Source: UBA1924 sp963976625 | GTDB taxonomy: Bacteria > Planctomycetota > Phycisphaerae > Phycisphaerales > UBA1924 | Length of the DNA: 64,000 nt | Assembly: GCA_963976625.1 (NCBI GenBank) | Contig: CAXBLA010000013.1 | Span: 30,321-94,320, forward strand | Direction: 5' to 3' | Part shown: positions 53,116 to 60,956 of the stretch, piece after piece | Layout: each line of letters opens with the position of its first letter | Numbering within the stretch: the first letter of the stretch is position 1 | The notes under the pieces: model-generated | Seen by the model: only the letters and a program-made list of their open reading frames with translations | Databases searched by the model: none | What the model was told of the DNA's origin: nothing | Position numbers and translations under genes: made by a program

Positions 53116-53310
53116 GTCGGGCCTCCTTTGGTGTACCTACACCCAAGAACATGCAATCGGCGCGCCATCACACCGTGCCACGCTCCCAAGGGCCCGAGCT
53201 GATTCTGTGTTTGTAAAGCGGGGTTTGTGCGCACTGTACTGCCAACCTGACAGCACCAATAGCCGATCTGGCAGCCGAGTTAGCGACGCTCTTGAATGCG
53301 GAGTGCGCAT
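53116..53310 (-). promoter_or_regulatory. clpB upstream region
   Basis: 195 bp between the 6S-like RNA and clpB. On the minus strand it has CTGCCAGATCGG...CTGTCAGGTTGGCAG, an imperfect inverted repeat (plus-strand TGCCAACCTGACAG at 53240 and GATCTGGCAG at 53264). This could be a heat-shock operator; it does not match CIRCE. No gene. Confidence 0.3.
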
Positions 53311-53494
53311 AGAAAAACGCGGCCTATCGCAGTCGGTTTCAGCGTCCGAATCCCTGATGATCAGGGGGGTGCCCAGGTCCGAATCCCGACCTTCCACTCG
53401 TTGGAGGCTTGGTCTTCGTCCGGCGATCCGAGGGCTCCCAGTCAGAGGCTCAAAGGGATCAGACATTTCTGACCGACCGCGATAGGCCGCGTTC
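53311..53494 (-). ncRNA. ssrS: Candidate 6S RNA
   Basis: 184 nt on the minus strand closed by a 22-bp stem, AACGCGGCCTATCGCGGTCGGT (5', 53493-53472) with ACCGACTGCGATAGGCCGCGTT (3', 53337-53316), one mismatch, running straight into TTTTTC as an intrinsic terminator. Inside are a 5' bubble strand with CCCUUUGAGCC, similar to CCCCUGAGCC of E. coli 6S, a terminal rod capped by UCCA-ACGAG-UGGA, and a small 3'-side hairpin CCCUGA-UCA-UCAGGG in the position of the CCUUGAA hairpin of E. coli 6S. Length equals the E. coli RNA (184 nt). 6S RNA mimics an open promoter and binds sigma70 RNA polymerase. Assigned by structure; no covariance search was possible. Confidence 0.55.
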
Positions 53495-53893
53495 AACACA
53501 CCATACCACACGCACCCTCAAACAGATCCGTCAAATGTCGATCATCTCCCAATTTTCACACGCATGTGCACACCCTGTGGACAACTCCACCCCGCCGACC
53601 CCAGAGCATCCAGAATCCGATCAATTCAAATAGTTATCCGGAACAGCACGCAGGGCCACCCCGTATAGTCGTCCACGGCGCGAGCCCAGTAGAGATCGCT
53701 CCACCCCCACCGCTCGCAAGAGCAGCTGCTCAAGGGCACAGTTGAAGTCCAGAGCCCAGAGCCAGCGTCCAACAGGGCAGCCGGGCACTCGGAACCGGAT
53801 TGCTCAAGAGAAGTCCGCCGATCGGCCGAGACAGCGTGAGAGTTTCTCGCTATGCTCATGCTCAGCCATCCATCACCAACCCAAGGGTTTGCT
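53495..53893. other. Intergenic region between 6S-like RNA and lipoprotein gene
   Basis: About 400 bp without a gene I can support. It contains a DnaA-box-like TGTGGACAA (53576-53584; consensus TGTGGATAA) and a nearby AT-richer segment (53520-53570, 53620-53640). Neighbouring parB/parS make an origin possible but one imperfect box is not enough. The promoter of the lipoprotein gene should lie at the right end. Confidence 0.3.
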
Positions 53894-54190
53894 ATGAAAA
53901 TGACCAAGATCAACACACGCCGTACATTGACACTCGCCGCCCTGATCGCCATGCCCTTGGCACTCGTCGGCTGCTCAACATCGGCCAACGCCCCGCGCCA
54001 CGCCGGAGACATCGATGCTGTCCGCGGCAACCCATCACCCGCGATGCACACGCTGGGCCAACGCAAGACCGACCGCTACAACATGTACGCACACACCAAG
54101 GACACCAACCTGCGTGCGATCTCCAAGGACATCGACCGCATGTTCTTCCTCGATCGCCCTTCGCGTCTCTACGACGGCATCAAGCCATAA
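53894..54190 (+). CDS. Small lipoprotein
   Basis: 98 residues. A lipoprotein signal peptide with basic N-region and lipobox LALVGC (Cys near residue 27) is followed by a mature part of about 70 residues (HTLGQRKTDRYNMYAHTKDTNLRAISKDIDRMFFLDRPSRLYDG). The pattern ISxDxDRMxFxDRPSRL looks conserved but I do not recognise the family. The ATG at 53894 begins the signal peptide. It is monocistronic, with its own terminator. Confidence 0.7.
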   Translation: MKMTKINTRRTLTLAALIAMPLALVGCSTSANAPRHAGDIDAVRGNPSPAMHTLGQRKTDRYNMYAHTKDTNLRAISKDIDRMFFLDRPSRLYDGIKP

Positions 54191-54220
54191 GCGACTCGCT
54201 TCCGATCTCAACAACTCAAA

Positions 54221-54256
54221 AGACCCGAGCATGATGAACATGCTCGGGTCTTTTTT
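54221..54256 (+). terminator. Intrinsic terminator of the lipoprotein gene
   Basis: 13-bp perfect stem AGACCCGAGCATG (54221-54233) / CATGCTCGGGTCT (54239-54251), 5-nt loop, T6 tail. Confidence 0.93.
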
Positions 54257-54353
54257 ATGCTTGCCATAGAGACCGAGAGGCCTTTACTGATGTGCACTGT
54301 GTGCACACACAACTGTGTGTGTCAAATGCTCAATCAACCATATTTTTGTGGAT

Positions 54354-54776
54354 TCACTTCGCAGTGTACTGCCCGCGAGAGATCTTCTTGAAGACCTTCT
54401 TCTCGCGGATCAGTGCCTGGTTCACGATGGTGCGGAAGTTGGCTGCTGTCGTCATGTAGCCGTTCTTCTGAACCTCTGCGGTGACTTCGGTGACGGACAT
54501 CGTCTTGCCCTTGAGTGTGGCCGCCAGTGAATCCACGAGGTTCATCTCGTTGCGTGGTCGACGACGCACGCCGCCGCTGGCGCTCAGTGCGCCGACCGCT
54601 GCGAGCTCGGAGTCAACTTGACCCAGCTCCGCGAGCAAGCGATCCCGCTTGCGCTCAAGCCGACGGATCCCACGCTCGCGGCGTTGGAGTTCTGCCTGCA
54701 GCTCGGTGATCGAGAGCGTGTTGAGGGATGAAGATTTCTTTGTCGTAGACTTCTTACTTGTAGATTTCTTTGCCAT
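54354..54776 (-). CDS. Coiled-coil plus winged-helix-like hypothetical protein
   Basis: About 140 residues. Lys/Ser/Thr-rich N-terminus (AKKSTSKKSTTKKSSS), a coiled coil (ITELQAELQRRERGIRRLERKRDRLLAELGQVDSELAAV), an Arg patch (GGVRRRPRNEMNLVD), and a small C-terminal domain (GKTMSVTEVTAEVQKNGYMTTAANFRTIVNQALIREKKVFKKISRGQYT) with the look of a winged helix. Proteins of this layout are, from memory, frequent in planctomycetes and could bind nucleic acid. Alternative starts at 54809 and 54788. Confidence 0.6.
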   Translation of the reverse strand: MAKKSTSKKSTTKKSSSLNTLSITELQAELQRRERGIRRLERKRDRLLAELGQVDSELAAVGALSASGGVRRRPRNEMNLVDSLAATLKGKTMSVTEVTAEVQKNGYMTTAANFRTIVNQALIREKKVFKKISRGQYTAK

Positions 54777-54984
54777 GACCGATGCCATTCTTTCGTTCTG
54801 ATGCGCCATTGGAGTTGCATGACCCGCTTACGAACCGGGGCCGATGAGCCTGATTATACAAAATCAGATACTGCATCATAGCTCACTCATATCATATTGC
54901 GAGGCCAAAGACTGCAATTTAATACACACTCATTGTGTCAATATTGGTTTACCGAACATTCACCAACCTTCAGCAGGTGCGTCT
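54777..54984. other. AT-rich gap between the coiled-coil gene and parB
   Basis: Bases 54850-54970 are the most AT-rich non-coding stretch of the window (TTATACAAAATCAGATACTGCATCATAGC...). It likely holds the promoter of the coiled-coil gene. No hairpin with T-run or DnaA box was found, and no gene. Confidence 0.4.
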
Positions 54985-56007
54985 TTAAATCCCGCCGATG
55001 TCATCGATCTCTCCAAGCCCCAGCTTGCTCATCAATCCATCAAAATGATCGAGATCGTAGAACTGCAGGGTAATTGACCCCCTTTTACCCGTTTTATCGG
55101 TCTTGAGCTTCACGCGTGTGCTGAGCTGTTCTCCCAGCCGCTCTTCAAGGTCGCCGAGCACGAGCTGCATGCGTGAGGGCGCCACCTCAGGTTCCTGGGC
55201 AGATCCACCCCCCTCTAATGGGGGTGTTTGTTGCATATTATATAGCGTGTGCTCTGCAACAGCTTCCTCAAGCCTCCGTACCGACCAATGCTCATCATGC
55301 ACTTGATGAGCCAACGCTAGGCGATGCTCAAGATCCTTACATGACAGCAACGCCTTGCCGTGCCCGGCGCTGAGCGTGTTGCTTGCGATCATCAACTGGA
55401 TTTCTTCGTCCAACTCAAGCAGGCGGAGCATGTTGGCCACCGACGATCGGCTGATGCCCACCTTGGTCGACACCTGCTCCTGGGTCATGGAAAACCGATC
55501 GGTGAGCAGCACAAAGCCTTGGGCCCGCTCGATCGGGTTCAGGTCCGCCCGCTGGATGTTCTCGATCAGCGCGAGCTGTGCAGATTGAGCGTCATCGACA
55601 TCAACCACGATCGCACGGATCTGTGGAATCCCGGCTTTCGTCGTCGCCCGCCATCGGCGTTCGCCCGCGATCAGTTCGTACATATCTTCGCCCGCAGATC
55701 GAACGACGATCGGCTGCATTAGCCCGTGCTCGGCAATAGATTGCGAAAGCTCTTCGAGCGCCACCTCGTCGAACACCCGCCGAGGCTGATGCGGGTTCGG
55801 GCCAATCTGGTCGGTTCTGAGTTCCAGGACCCGTTCGCCGCCCTCAGAAAGAGATTTACCCTCCGACAAGCGAGGTGCATTGGTCTCACCTGCTGTTTCA
55901 GAAACACCCAACACTTCGACAGAGCGTGGCTCGGTGTGGTCCACCAATGCGCTGAGCCCACGCCCAAGCTTGGATCGATTCTTCTTCTTTTTCATCGGCG
56001 TGCTCAT
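54985..56007 (-). CDS. parB: Chromosome-partitioning protein ParB/Spo0J
   Basis: CTP-dependent DNA clamp that loads at parS. 340 residues: NRSKLGRGLSALV at the N-terminus (ParA-stimulating peptide type), box I NPHQPRRVFDEVALEELSQSI near 90, CTP motif GERRWRATTKAG near 133, LALIENIQRADLNPIERAQGF, and an HTH MTQEQVSTKVGISRSSVANMLRLL near 190. A Pro/Gly-rich linker (MQQTPPLEGGGSAQEPE) precedes the C-terminal dimerisation domain. No parA precedes it. Candidate parS sites lie at 56379 and 57321. Confidence 0.95.
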   Translation of the reverse strand: MSTPMKKKKNRSKLGRGLSALVDHTEPRSVEVLGVSETAGETNAPRLSEGKSLSEGGERVLELRTDQIGPNPHQPRRVFDEVALEELSQSIAEHGLMQPIVVRSAGEDMYELIAGERRWRATTKAGIPQIRAIVVDVDDAQSAQLALIENIQRADLNPIERAQGFVLLTDRFSMTQEQVSTKVGISRSSVANMLRLLELDEEIQLMIASNTLSAGHGKALLSCKDLEHRLALAHQVHDEHWSVRRLEEAVAEHTLYNMQQTPPLEGGGSAQEPEVAPSRMQLVLGDLEERLGEQLSTRVKLKTDKTGKRGSITLQFYDLDHFDGLMSKLGLGEIDDIGGI

Positions 56008-56119
56008 CCGTAGGCTCCTTCTCAGTTAAATCGCTTTACACATCAACGATATCCTGCCATCATGGAGCCTGCAGGGGAATCAGGGCTCACAGCCCATTTT
56101 TTGTGCGTATCATCCACCA

Positions 56120-56626
56120 ATGAGCACCGAAACACACACCGAGTTCATCGCCCGAGGGCTGCTTATCCACCAAGGACGCGTCCTGATGTGCAAAAACATC
56201 AAGCACGGCTACTGCTTCCTCCCCGGCGGGCACATCGAGTATGGCGAACGCGCCCACGAAGCCCTGAGCCGCGAGATCAAGGAAGAAACCGGGCTCGAGT
56301 CCTCCACAGGCCCCCTGCTGCTCACCAGCGAGCACCGGTTCCATGACGGCAAGCGAGAGCACCATGAGCTCAATGTCGTGTTCCACGTGGAACATATCGG
56401 CGAGTCGAAGAACGCACCCAGCAGCAGCGAGGGCTCAGGCCGCGCACCCGAGATCGTCCCGAGTATCGAGAACCACATCGAGTTCGTGTGGATCGATCTC
56501 GCCCAGCTCCCCGAGGCCGATGTCCGCCCGAACGAAATCAAGGCCTGGCTGATGAGTGGGGGCGCCACCAGCCCCGAGCACGGCCCTTGGATCTCAGGCT
56601 TCTCTGCGCCGACCGCCTCAAACTGA
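56120..56626 (+). CDS. Nudix hydrolase
   Basis: 168 residues. The Nudix box GGHIEYGERAHEALSREIKEETGL is complete (GX5EX7REUXEEXGU), positions about 36-59. N-terminal FIARGLLIHQGRVLMCKNIKHGYCFLPGG. Substrate unknown; nucleoside-diphosphate-linked compounds are likely. A parS-like site is embedded in the codons for VFHVEH (about residues 87-92). The gene is divergent from parB. Confidence 0.9.
   Translation: MSTETHTEFIARGLLIHQGRVLMCKNIKHGYCFLPGGHIEYGERAHEALSREIKEETGLESSTGPLLLTSEHRFHDGKREHHELNVVFHVEHIGESKNAPSSSEGSGRAPEIVPSIENHIEFVWIDLAQLPEADVRPNEIKAWLMSGGATSPEHGPWISGFSAPTASN
56379..56394. promoter_or_regulatory. parS site (perfect)
   Basis: TGTTCCACGTGGAACA, a perfect 16-bp palindrome of the parS class (consensus TGTTNCACGTGNAACA), 372 bp from the parB start, inside the Nudix gene, where it encodes part of VFHVEH. 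Confidence 0.8.
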
Positions 56627-56687
56627 ATATCCAAAGATCGACCATTGGGCTCAACCGCCCGACCATCCACGCCGATAACCCCAGCCT

Positions 56688-57671
56688 ATGGCTGCCCCCC
56701 GCTCATCCTCGGCTCAGTGCTCTCCTCAGGCAACCACCAACACTGGGGCTCAAGTCAACGCGATCATGGAACAGGCCAACGCCCAGCTCCAGTCCATCCG
56801 CCATTTGGAACAAGGTGACTGCTCGATCGAAGCCGATGCACTGGATCGCGCCCACGCGGCGTCACTGTTCGCCCACGAGGTCAACAACCTGATGACCCAA
56901 ATCCGCGGGCGGGCCCAGCTGGCGATGATCCACCCCGACAACCCCAAGCTTGTACAGGGTGCTCTCGAGACCGCCGACCGAGCTGGCTCACAGATCGCAC
57001 AGCTGGCCGAGGCTTTTCTGGCCGACCAGGCCCCCGCTGCCAGTGGGGGGTCTCAAGCCGCTCTAGTGTCGCTCGGGACGATCCACGACCAAGTCCTCGG
57101 GTTCATCGACGATGCCGACCGTCAAGCCTTTGGCTTTGATCTGCATAGTCAGTCAGACAACCTCCCCGCCACCCGCTCGCCGGGCGCGGTGCACCAGATC
57201 TTGCTCAACCTGTATCTCAACGCCGTCCACGCGATCAAGGCCCACCGGTCGCCGACACTGTTCGTGACTGACGCCGCGAAGACAGGTTCAATCCAAGTAC
57301 ACATCGAAACACAGGCGGAATGTTCCACGGGGAACAATTTTGGATCTGGATCTGGATCTGTTTTTGGGTCTGGCTCCGAATCACAACCAAGCCCGATGAT
57401 CCGTATCCGGGTCGAAGACACCGGCGTGGGCATGGACGAACACCAGCTCGCCCGCATCCTCCACCCGCAACGGCGGGGGAGCGATCCTGGACAAAGACTC
57501 CCCACAACCAAGCCCCACGGCCACGGGCTCGGGCTGCGCGTCTGCCACGAGCTGATCGCCCAGATCAACGGCCGGCTCAGCGCCCACTCGACACCGGGCG
57601 TGGGCACCACGATGATCGTCGATATCCCCTGCTCAGACGACGCGCAAAACAACAGCCGCGCAGCCGCCTGA
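56688..57671 (+). CDS. Soluble sensor histidine kinase-like protein
   Basis: 327 residues, no membrane helix. H-box LFAHEVNNLMTQIRGRAQLA with phospho-His near 63, N-box HQILLNLYLNAVHAIKA near 167, G1 IRVEDTGVGMDEHQLARIL near 240 and G2 GHGLGLRVCHELI near 283. Between N and G1 a Ser/Gly insert (NFGSGSGSVFGSGSESQ) has no counterpart in the family, and its start overlaps the second parS-like site. No input domain is seen and no response regulator is adjacent. It starts 61 bp after the Nudix gene. Confidence 0.85.
   Translation: MAAPRSSSAQCSPQATTNTGAQVNAIMEQANAQLQSIRHLEQGDCSIEADALDRAHAASLFAHEVNNLMTQIRGRAQLAMIHPDNPKLVQGALETADRAGSQIAQLAEAFLADQAPAASGGSQAALVSLGTIHDQVLGFIDDADRQAFGFDLHSQSDNLPATRSPGAVHQILLNLYLNAVHAIKAHRSPTLFVTDAAKTGSIQVHIETQAECSTGNNFGSGSGSVFGSGSESQPSPMIRIRVEDTGVGMDEHQLARILHPQRRGSDPGQRLPTTKPHGHGLGLRVCHELIAQINGRLSAHSTPGVGTTMIVDIPCSDDAQNNSRAAA
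57321..57336. promoter_or_regulatory. parS-like site (one mismatch)
   Basis: TGTTCCACGGGGAACA, identical to the 56379 site except G for T in the core CACGTG. It lies inside the histidine kinase gene, 942 bp from the perfect site. Confidence 0.6.
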
Positions 57672-57703
57672 TCAGTATTAAACAGATCAAATCAAAAATC
57701 TGA

Positions 57704-58804
57704 TTACGCGTCGGCGATCGACACAATATCGCCCGCGAGGAACTCGACATGCACATCGTCGCCCGGCTCCGGGTGCACCGCGGAGGTCGAGCCGAACGGG
57801 TTCATCTCCGCGATCTTGATCGGCGGGCAACCCTTCACCTCGACCAGATGCTGGGCTGTTTCACCGAGATAAGTCGTCTCTAAGAGCTTGCCCGGCAGCG
57901 TGTTGGATTCGCCCGGCTTGCGGAGACGGATGGCTTCGGGACGAACTGACAATACATTTTGTTCGTTTTTTGTTTGCGCTTCGCCCGATCGTGGAACCGG
58001 CCCATTGAAACGCCCCGCTTCAATCTCATAGCTCCCAAACTCGCCAGCATCACCCACATGCTTGGCTTTGACTAGGTTTGTTTCGCCCAAGAACTCGGCG
58101 ACAAATCGTGTATCGGGGCCGCGGTAGAGTTCGCGGGGGGAGCCGATCTGCATGATCCGTCCATCCTTGAGCAGCGCGATCCGGTCGGCCATCGAGAGGG
58201 CCTCCTTCTGATCGTGCGTCACATAGACCGTCGTGATCCCCGAGCTCTTGCACACATTGCGGATCTGGAGCCTGAGATCGTTGCGGAGCTTGGCGTCAAG
58301 GTTCGACAAGGGCTCATCGAGCAAGAGCACATCGGGCTTGATGACCAACGCCCGCGCCAGGGCGACGCGCTGCTGCTGCCCGCCCGAGAGCTGGGTCGGC
58401 TTTCGGCTCGCGTAGTCTTCCATCTGCACCGCCGCCAGCGCTTCGAGCACACGCTGGTCCTTCTCGGGGTTGGGCACCTTGCGGACATTGAGCCCGAAGG
58501 CGACATTCTGGGCCACCGTCATGTGCGGCCACAGCGCATAGGACTGGAAGACCATCCCCGTGTTTCGCTTGTTTGGCGGCTCATGGGTCACTTCTTTGCC
58601 ATCAAACGCCACAGTGCCCGAGGTCGGATCGATGAACCCGGCGATCATGCGGAGGAGTGTGGTTTTGCCGCAGCCCGAGGGCCCGAGCAAGAAGAAGAGC
58701 TCTCCGGGCTCGATGGTCATCGTGAGATGATCGCACGCCGTGGCGGCGTTGGAGCCGTTGCCGAAGATTTTCACTAAGTTGTCAATCGTGATCTGTGTAC
58801 CCAT
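57704..58804 (-). CDS. ABC transporter ATPase, PotA/FbpC-like
   Basis: 366 residues. Walker A GPSGCGKTT near 42, Q-loop FQSYALWPHMTVAQNVAFGL, signature LSGGQQQRVALARAL, Walker B LLLDEPLSNLD, H-loop VTHDQ. The C-terminal TOBE-type regulatory domain (LSVRPEAIRLR ... GDDVHVEF) places it with spermidine/putrescine, iron(III) or sugar importers. No permease or binding protein is adjacent, so the substrate cannot be stated. Confidence 0.85.
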   Translation of the reverse strand: MGTQITIDNLVKIFGNGSNAATACDHLTMTIEPGELFFLLGPSGCGKTTLLRMIAGFIDPTSGTVAFDGKEVTHEPPNKRNTGMVFQSYALWPHMTVAQNVAFGLNVRKVPNPEKDQRVLEALAAVQMEDYASRKPTQLSGGQQQRVALARALVIKPDVLLLDEPLSNLDAKLRNDLRLQIRNVCKSSGITTVYVTHDQKEALSMADRIALLKDGRIMQIGSPRELYRGPDTRFVAEFLGETNLVKAKHVGDAGEFGSYEIEAGRFNGPVPRSGEAQTKNEQNVLSVRPEAIRLRKPGESNTLPGKLLETTYLGETAQHLVEVKGCPPIKIAEMNPFGSTSAVHPEPGDDVHVEFLAGDIVSIADA

Positions 58805-58850
58805 AGCCAGACATCATAGCGATTTAATTGTGGTAGACTCATGGCCGCCA

Positions 58851-59291
58851 ATGTCCAACGAGCACAACATGTCCAGCATGCCCAACAAGCACACCCCAAC
58901 CAGCAAGCTGACCGGCAATCCATCCGGCCCATCGGCCCCCACCGACGCGCTCGATCGCCTGCGCGGGTTCCGCGTCTACCCCCAGCGGGCGCGCGGGCTC
59001 GGTGACGACATGCTGATGCAGATGAAGGCGATGAAAAAAATATCGCAATCTGAATCCTCAGCCAACGAAGCCTGGGAAACCGCGGCCCCCGATCAGCTGC
59101 GTGATTGCGCGACGCTCGGCGGGCTCAAAGCGGGCAGGCTCATCCTGCTTGTGCCCAGCGCGGCCCACCGCTTCCAGATCGATCGCTGGCTGGCCAGTGG
59201 GGGGCTGGGCACAATCCAATCCCTCGCCCGGGTGCCCATCTCTGGCGTGCAGGTGAAGATCGACGCCGGCGCTTCGGCTCCCGGTTCGTGA
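58851..59291 (+). CDS. DciA-like protein (DUF721)
   Basis: 146 residues. After a Ser/Pro/Thr-rich N-terminus (30 residues) comes a DUF721-type domain: EAWETAAPDQLRDCATLGGLKAGRLILLVPSAAHRFQIDRWLASGGLGTIQ, i.e. a Trp-containing helix, a turn and strand pairs ending in VQVKID. DciA is the ancestral loader/adaptor of the DnaB helicase in bacteria lacking DnaC/DnaI, usually near the origin. The ATG at 58851 is in frame; an ATG at 58841 is out of frame. Divergent from the ABC ATPase, 46 bp apart. Confidence 0.6.
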   Translation: MSNEHNMSSMPNKHTPTSKLTGNPSGPSAPTDALDRLRGFRVYPQRARGLGDDMLMQMKAMKKISQSESSANEAWETAAPDQLRDCATLGGLKAGRLILLVPSAAHRFQIDRWLASGGLGTIQSLARVPISGVQVKIDAGASAPGS

Positions 59292-59397
59292 GTGATCCAG
59301 CCGCTGACCGAGTGGGCAACGGTGTCCAGCGGTGCTCGACGGATGAGGAAGACTCCCCTGTTTGAGTAAAATCCTTTCAGATTCATCGGAAAACCCT

Positions 59398-59426
59398 TTG
59401 ACAAGCCGATTGTTTTCGGCGATGCT
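59398..59426 (+). promoter_or_regulatory. Candidate promoter of the structured RNA
   Basis: TTGACA (59398-59403), a 17-bp spacer, then GATGCT (59421-59426; 3 of 6 to TATAAT). Perfect -35 and spacing, weak -10. Confidence 0.4.
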
Positions 59427-59432
59427 GGTGCA

Positions 59433-59687
59433 TCGTCGGCGTCGTGGTAGAAGTCGATGATGACAAGTGATCACACACACCTGATCACCAGACCCACTCT
59501 GATCGGCTCCGCTGCTTGCAGCGCGTGCTTGAATCGAGTTTTCAAGCGGTCTGGGGCGTTCCTGCTCTGCACACTGGGGACTGCGTTCGATCGGTGAAGT
59601 GAATGTGTACTGTTGCCGCTTGCTCCTCCTGGGTATGGCAACAGTGCACAACAGGCGGTGTCTTCTCGTGGGGATACCGCCTTTTTT
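59433..59687 (+). ncRNA. Candidate structured RNA with CUCCUCC loop and terminator
   Basis: About 255 nt between dciA and a convergent glycosyltransferase. Hairpins in order: GTGATCA/TGATCAC (59467-59488); a three-way element closed by CCAGACC/GGTCTGG (59488-59494, 59548-59554) enclosing GCTGC-TT-GCAGC and GCTTGAA/TTCAAGC; a 14-bp hairpin TGTGTACTGTTGCC/GGCAACAGTGCACA (59604-59650) whose loop holds CTCCTCC (59623-59629), complementary to Shine-Dalgarno sequences; and an intrinsic terminator. No protein frame is supported. Not 6S, tmRNA, RNase P or SRP RNA as far as I can see. It could instead be a long 3' leader of dciA. Confidence 0.5.
59654..59687 (+). terminator. Intrinsic terminator of the structured RNA
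   Basis: GGCGGTGTC (59654-59662) / GATACCGCC (59673-59681) with an intervening 10-nt loop, followed by T6. On the plus strand, 28 bp short of the convergent glycosyltransferase stop. Confidence 0.85.
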
Positions 59688-59718
59688 ATGCGCACACCTT
59701 GGTGTATTTCCGGTAGTT

Positions 59719-60906
59719 TTAGTGCTGTGCCTGCTGGTGGACCTGCCAGTAGTGCTCGAAGGAAGCCGCGAAGGTGTAGTGCTGCATCGCTTCGATCCCG
59801 GCTCGCCCGATCTGTTCGCGTCGAGCATCGTCGAGCACCAGCTCAACGATCGTGTTGATCCATCGCTCGGTGGGTTCTTCGGAGTCATCGGCCGGGAGCA
59901 CAAACCCGGTCTGCTGATCGACCACGATCTCCTTGGGCCCGCCCTGATCCGTGACGATCACCGGCAAGCCAGAGGCCTGCGATTCCATGACCACCTGCCC
60001 GAGCGTGTCGGTCATCGAGGGGAACACGAAGAAATCGCACGACGCGTAGAGCGTAGCGAGCTCGACGCCGTTGCGGAAGCCGAGGAAGTGGGCGCTCAGC
60101 CCGTCGAGTGCTTGGGTCATCTTGTCGCGGTAGGGGCCGTCGCCGATGATGACCAAGTCAATCTTCTTGCCCGCTTGCTGCACGCGCTTAACGACCTCTG
60201 GCCAGATCGACACCAAGAACGGCAGGTTTTTCTCGGTGCTCACACGCCCACAGAAGACCGCCTTGATTGAGTCGCGCTCGATCCCGTGCGCATCCCAGAC
60301 CGATGGATCACGCAGCGTCGCATCGAACTTGGTGTTGTCGTAGCCCGCGGTCAGGCGGACGAGCTTTGATCGCTCGATGCCGATGGACTCGAGCCGATCG
60401 GCGTAGTCGGCGCTGCGCGAGAACACGAAGCGGAACTGCTTATAAAAGGAACCCATCACCCATCGGCACAACCACGACGCACCGCGGTTATCAAAGAGCT
60501 CGTCGATGTACGCGGGGAAGTCCGTGTGGTACACGCCCACGATCGGAACGCGCATCAGCTTGGCGGCGACTAAACCAGCCGTGCCCACCGGGCCCGGGGT
60601 CGAGATATGGATCACATCGGGTCGGAACTCGTCGGCGGCCCGGAGCATCTTGATCAGCGGGGGGATCGTGAAGTCCAGCGTGTCGTAGCCGGGCATCTTC
60701 ATCGCGAAGATCGGATCGAAGTTCACGAGGTTGTCCACCGTCGGCAGCTCGATGCGCGTCGAAGTAAACACCTTGAGGTCGCGGCTGGTGTCGTGCGCGG
60801 ACTGGGCGATGTTCTGGATGAATCGGCACACGCCGTTGATGTCGGCGATGGTGTCGGTGAACTTCAAGACGCGCAACGGTTTGTCCGGTGTGGATGGTGG
60901 GGGCAT
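59719..60906 (-). CDS. Glycosyltransferase family 4
   Basis: 395 residues, GT-B. LRVLKFTDTIADINGVCRFIQNIA at the N-terminus, HISTPGPVGTAGLVAAKLMRVPIVGVYHTDFPAYI near 97, the second Rossmann fold KAVFCGRVSTEKNLPFLVSIW near 215, donor site SMTDTLGQVVMESQASGLPVIVTDQGGPKEIV near 297. The YHTDFP and TDTLGQVVMESQASGLPV stretches resemble mannosyltransferase/sulfoquinovosyltransferase-type GT4 enzymes. Acceptor unknown. A terminator-like hairpin and folded leader lie upstream (60957-61105). Confidence 0.85.
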   Translation of the reverse strand: MPPPSTPDKPLRVLKFTDTIADINGVCRFIQNIAQSAHDTSRDLKVFTSTRIELPTVDNLVNFDPIFAMKMPGYDTLDFTIPPLIKMLRAADEFRPDVIHISTPGPVGTAGLVAAKLMRVPIVGVYHTDFPAYIDELFDNRGASWLCRWVMGSFYKQFRFVFSRSADYADRLESIGIERSKLVRLTAGYDNTKFDATLRDPSVWDAHGIERDSIKAVFCGRVSTEKNLPFLVSIWPEVVKRVQQAGKKIDLVIIGDGPYRDKMTQALDGLSAHFLGFRNGVELATLYASCDFFVFPSMTDTLGQVVMESQASGLPVIVTDQGGPKEIVVDQQTGFVLPADDSEEPTERWINTIVELVLDDARREQIGRAGIEAMQHYTFAASFEHYWQVHQQAQH

Positions 60907-60956
60907 GGCGATGATGATACACCATCGGATCGTTCGCCCTGTCTGTCAGTGCGCAC

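Noticed and set aside
53210..53280. Possible sigma54 promoter (TGGCAG-N5-TGCGC) before clpB
   Set aside because: The -12 element does not fit TTGC, and no enhancer-binding protein context is visible.
53576..53640. Replication origin suggested by TGTGGACAA
   Set aside because: Only one imperfect DnaA box and no cluster; dnaA is not nearby.
59966..59990. CCAGAGGCCTG similar to the REP element at 1515
   Set aside because: Half of the palindrome only, inside a conserved glycosyltransferase codon stretch.
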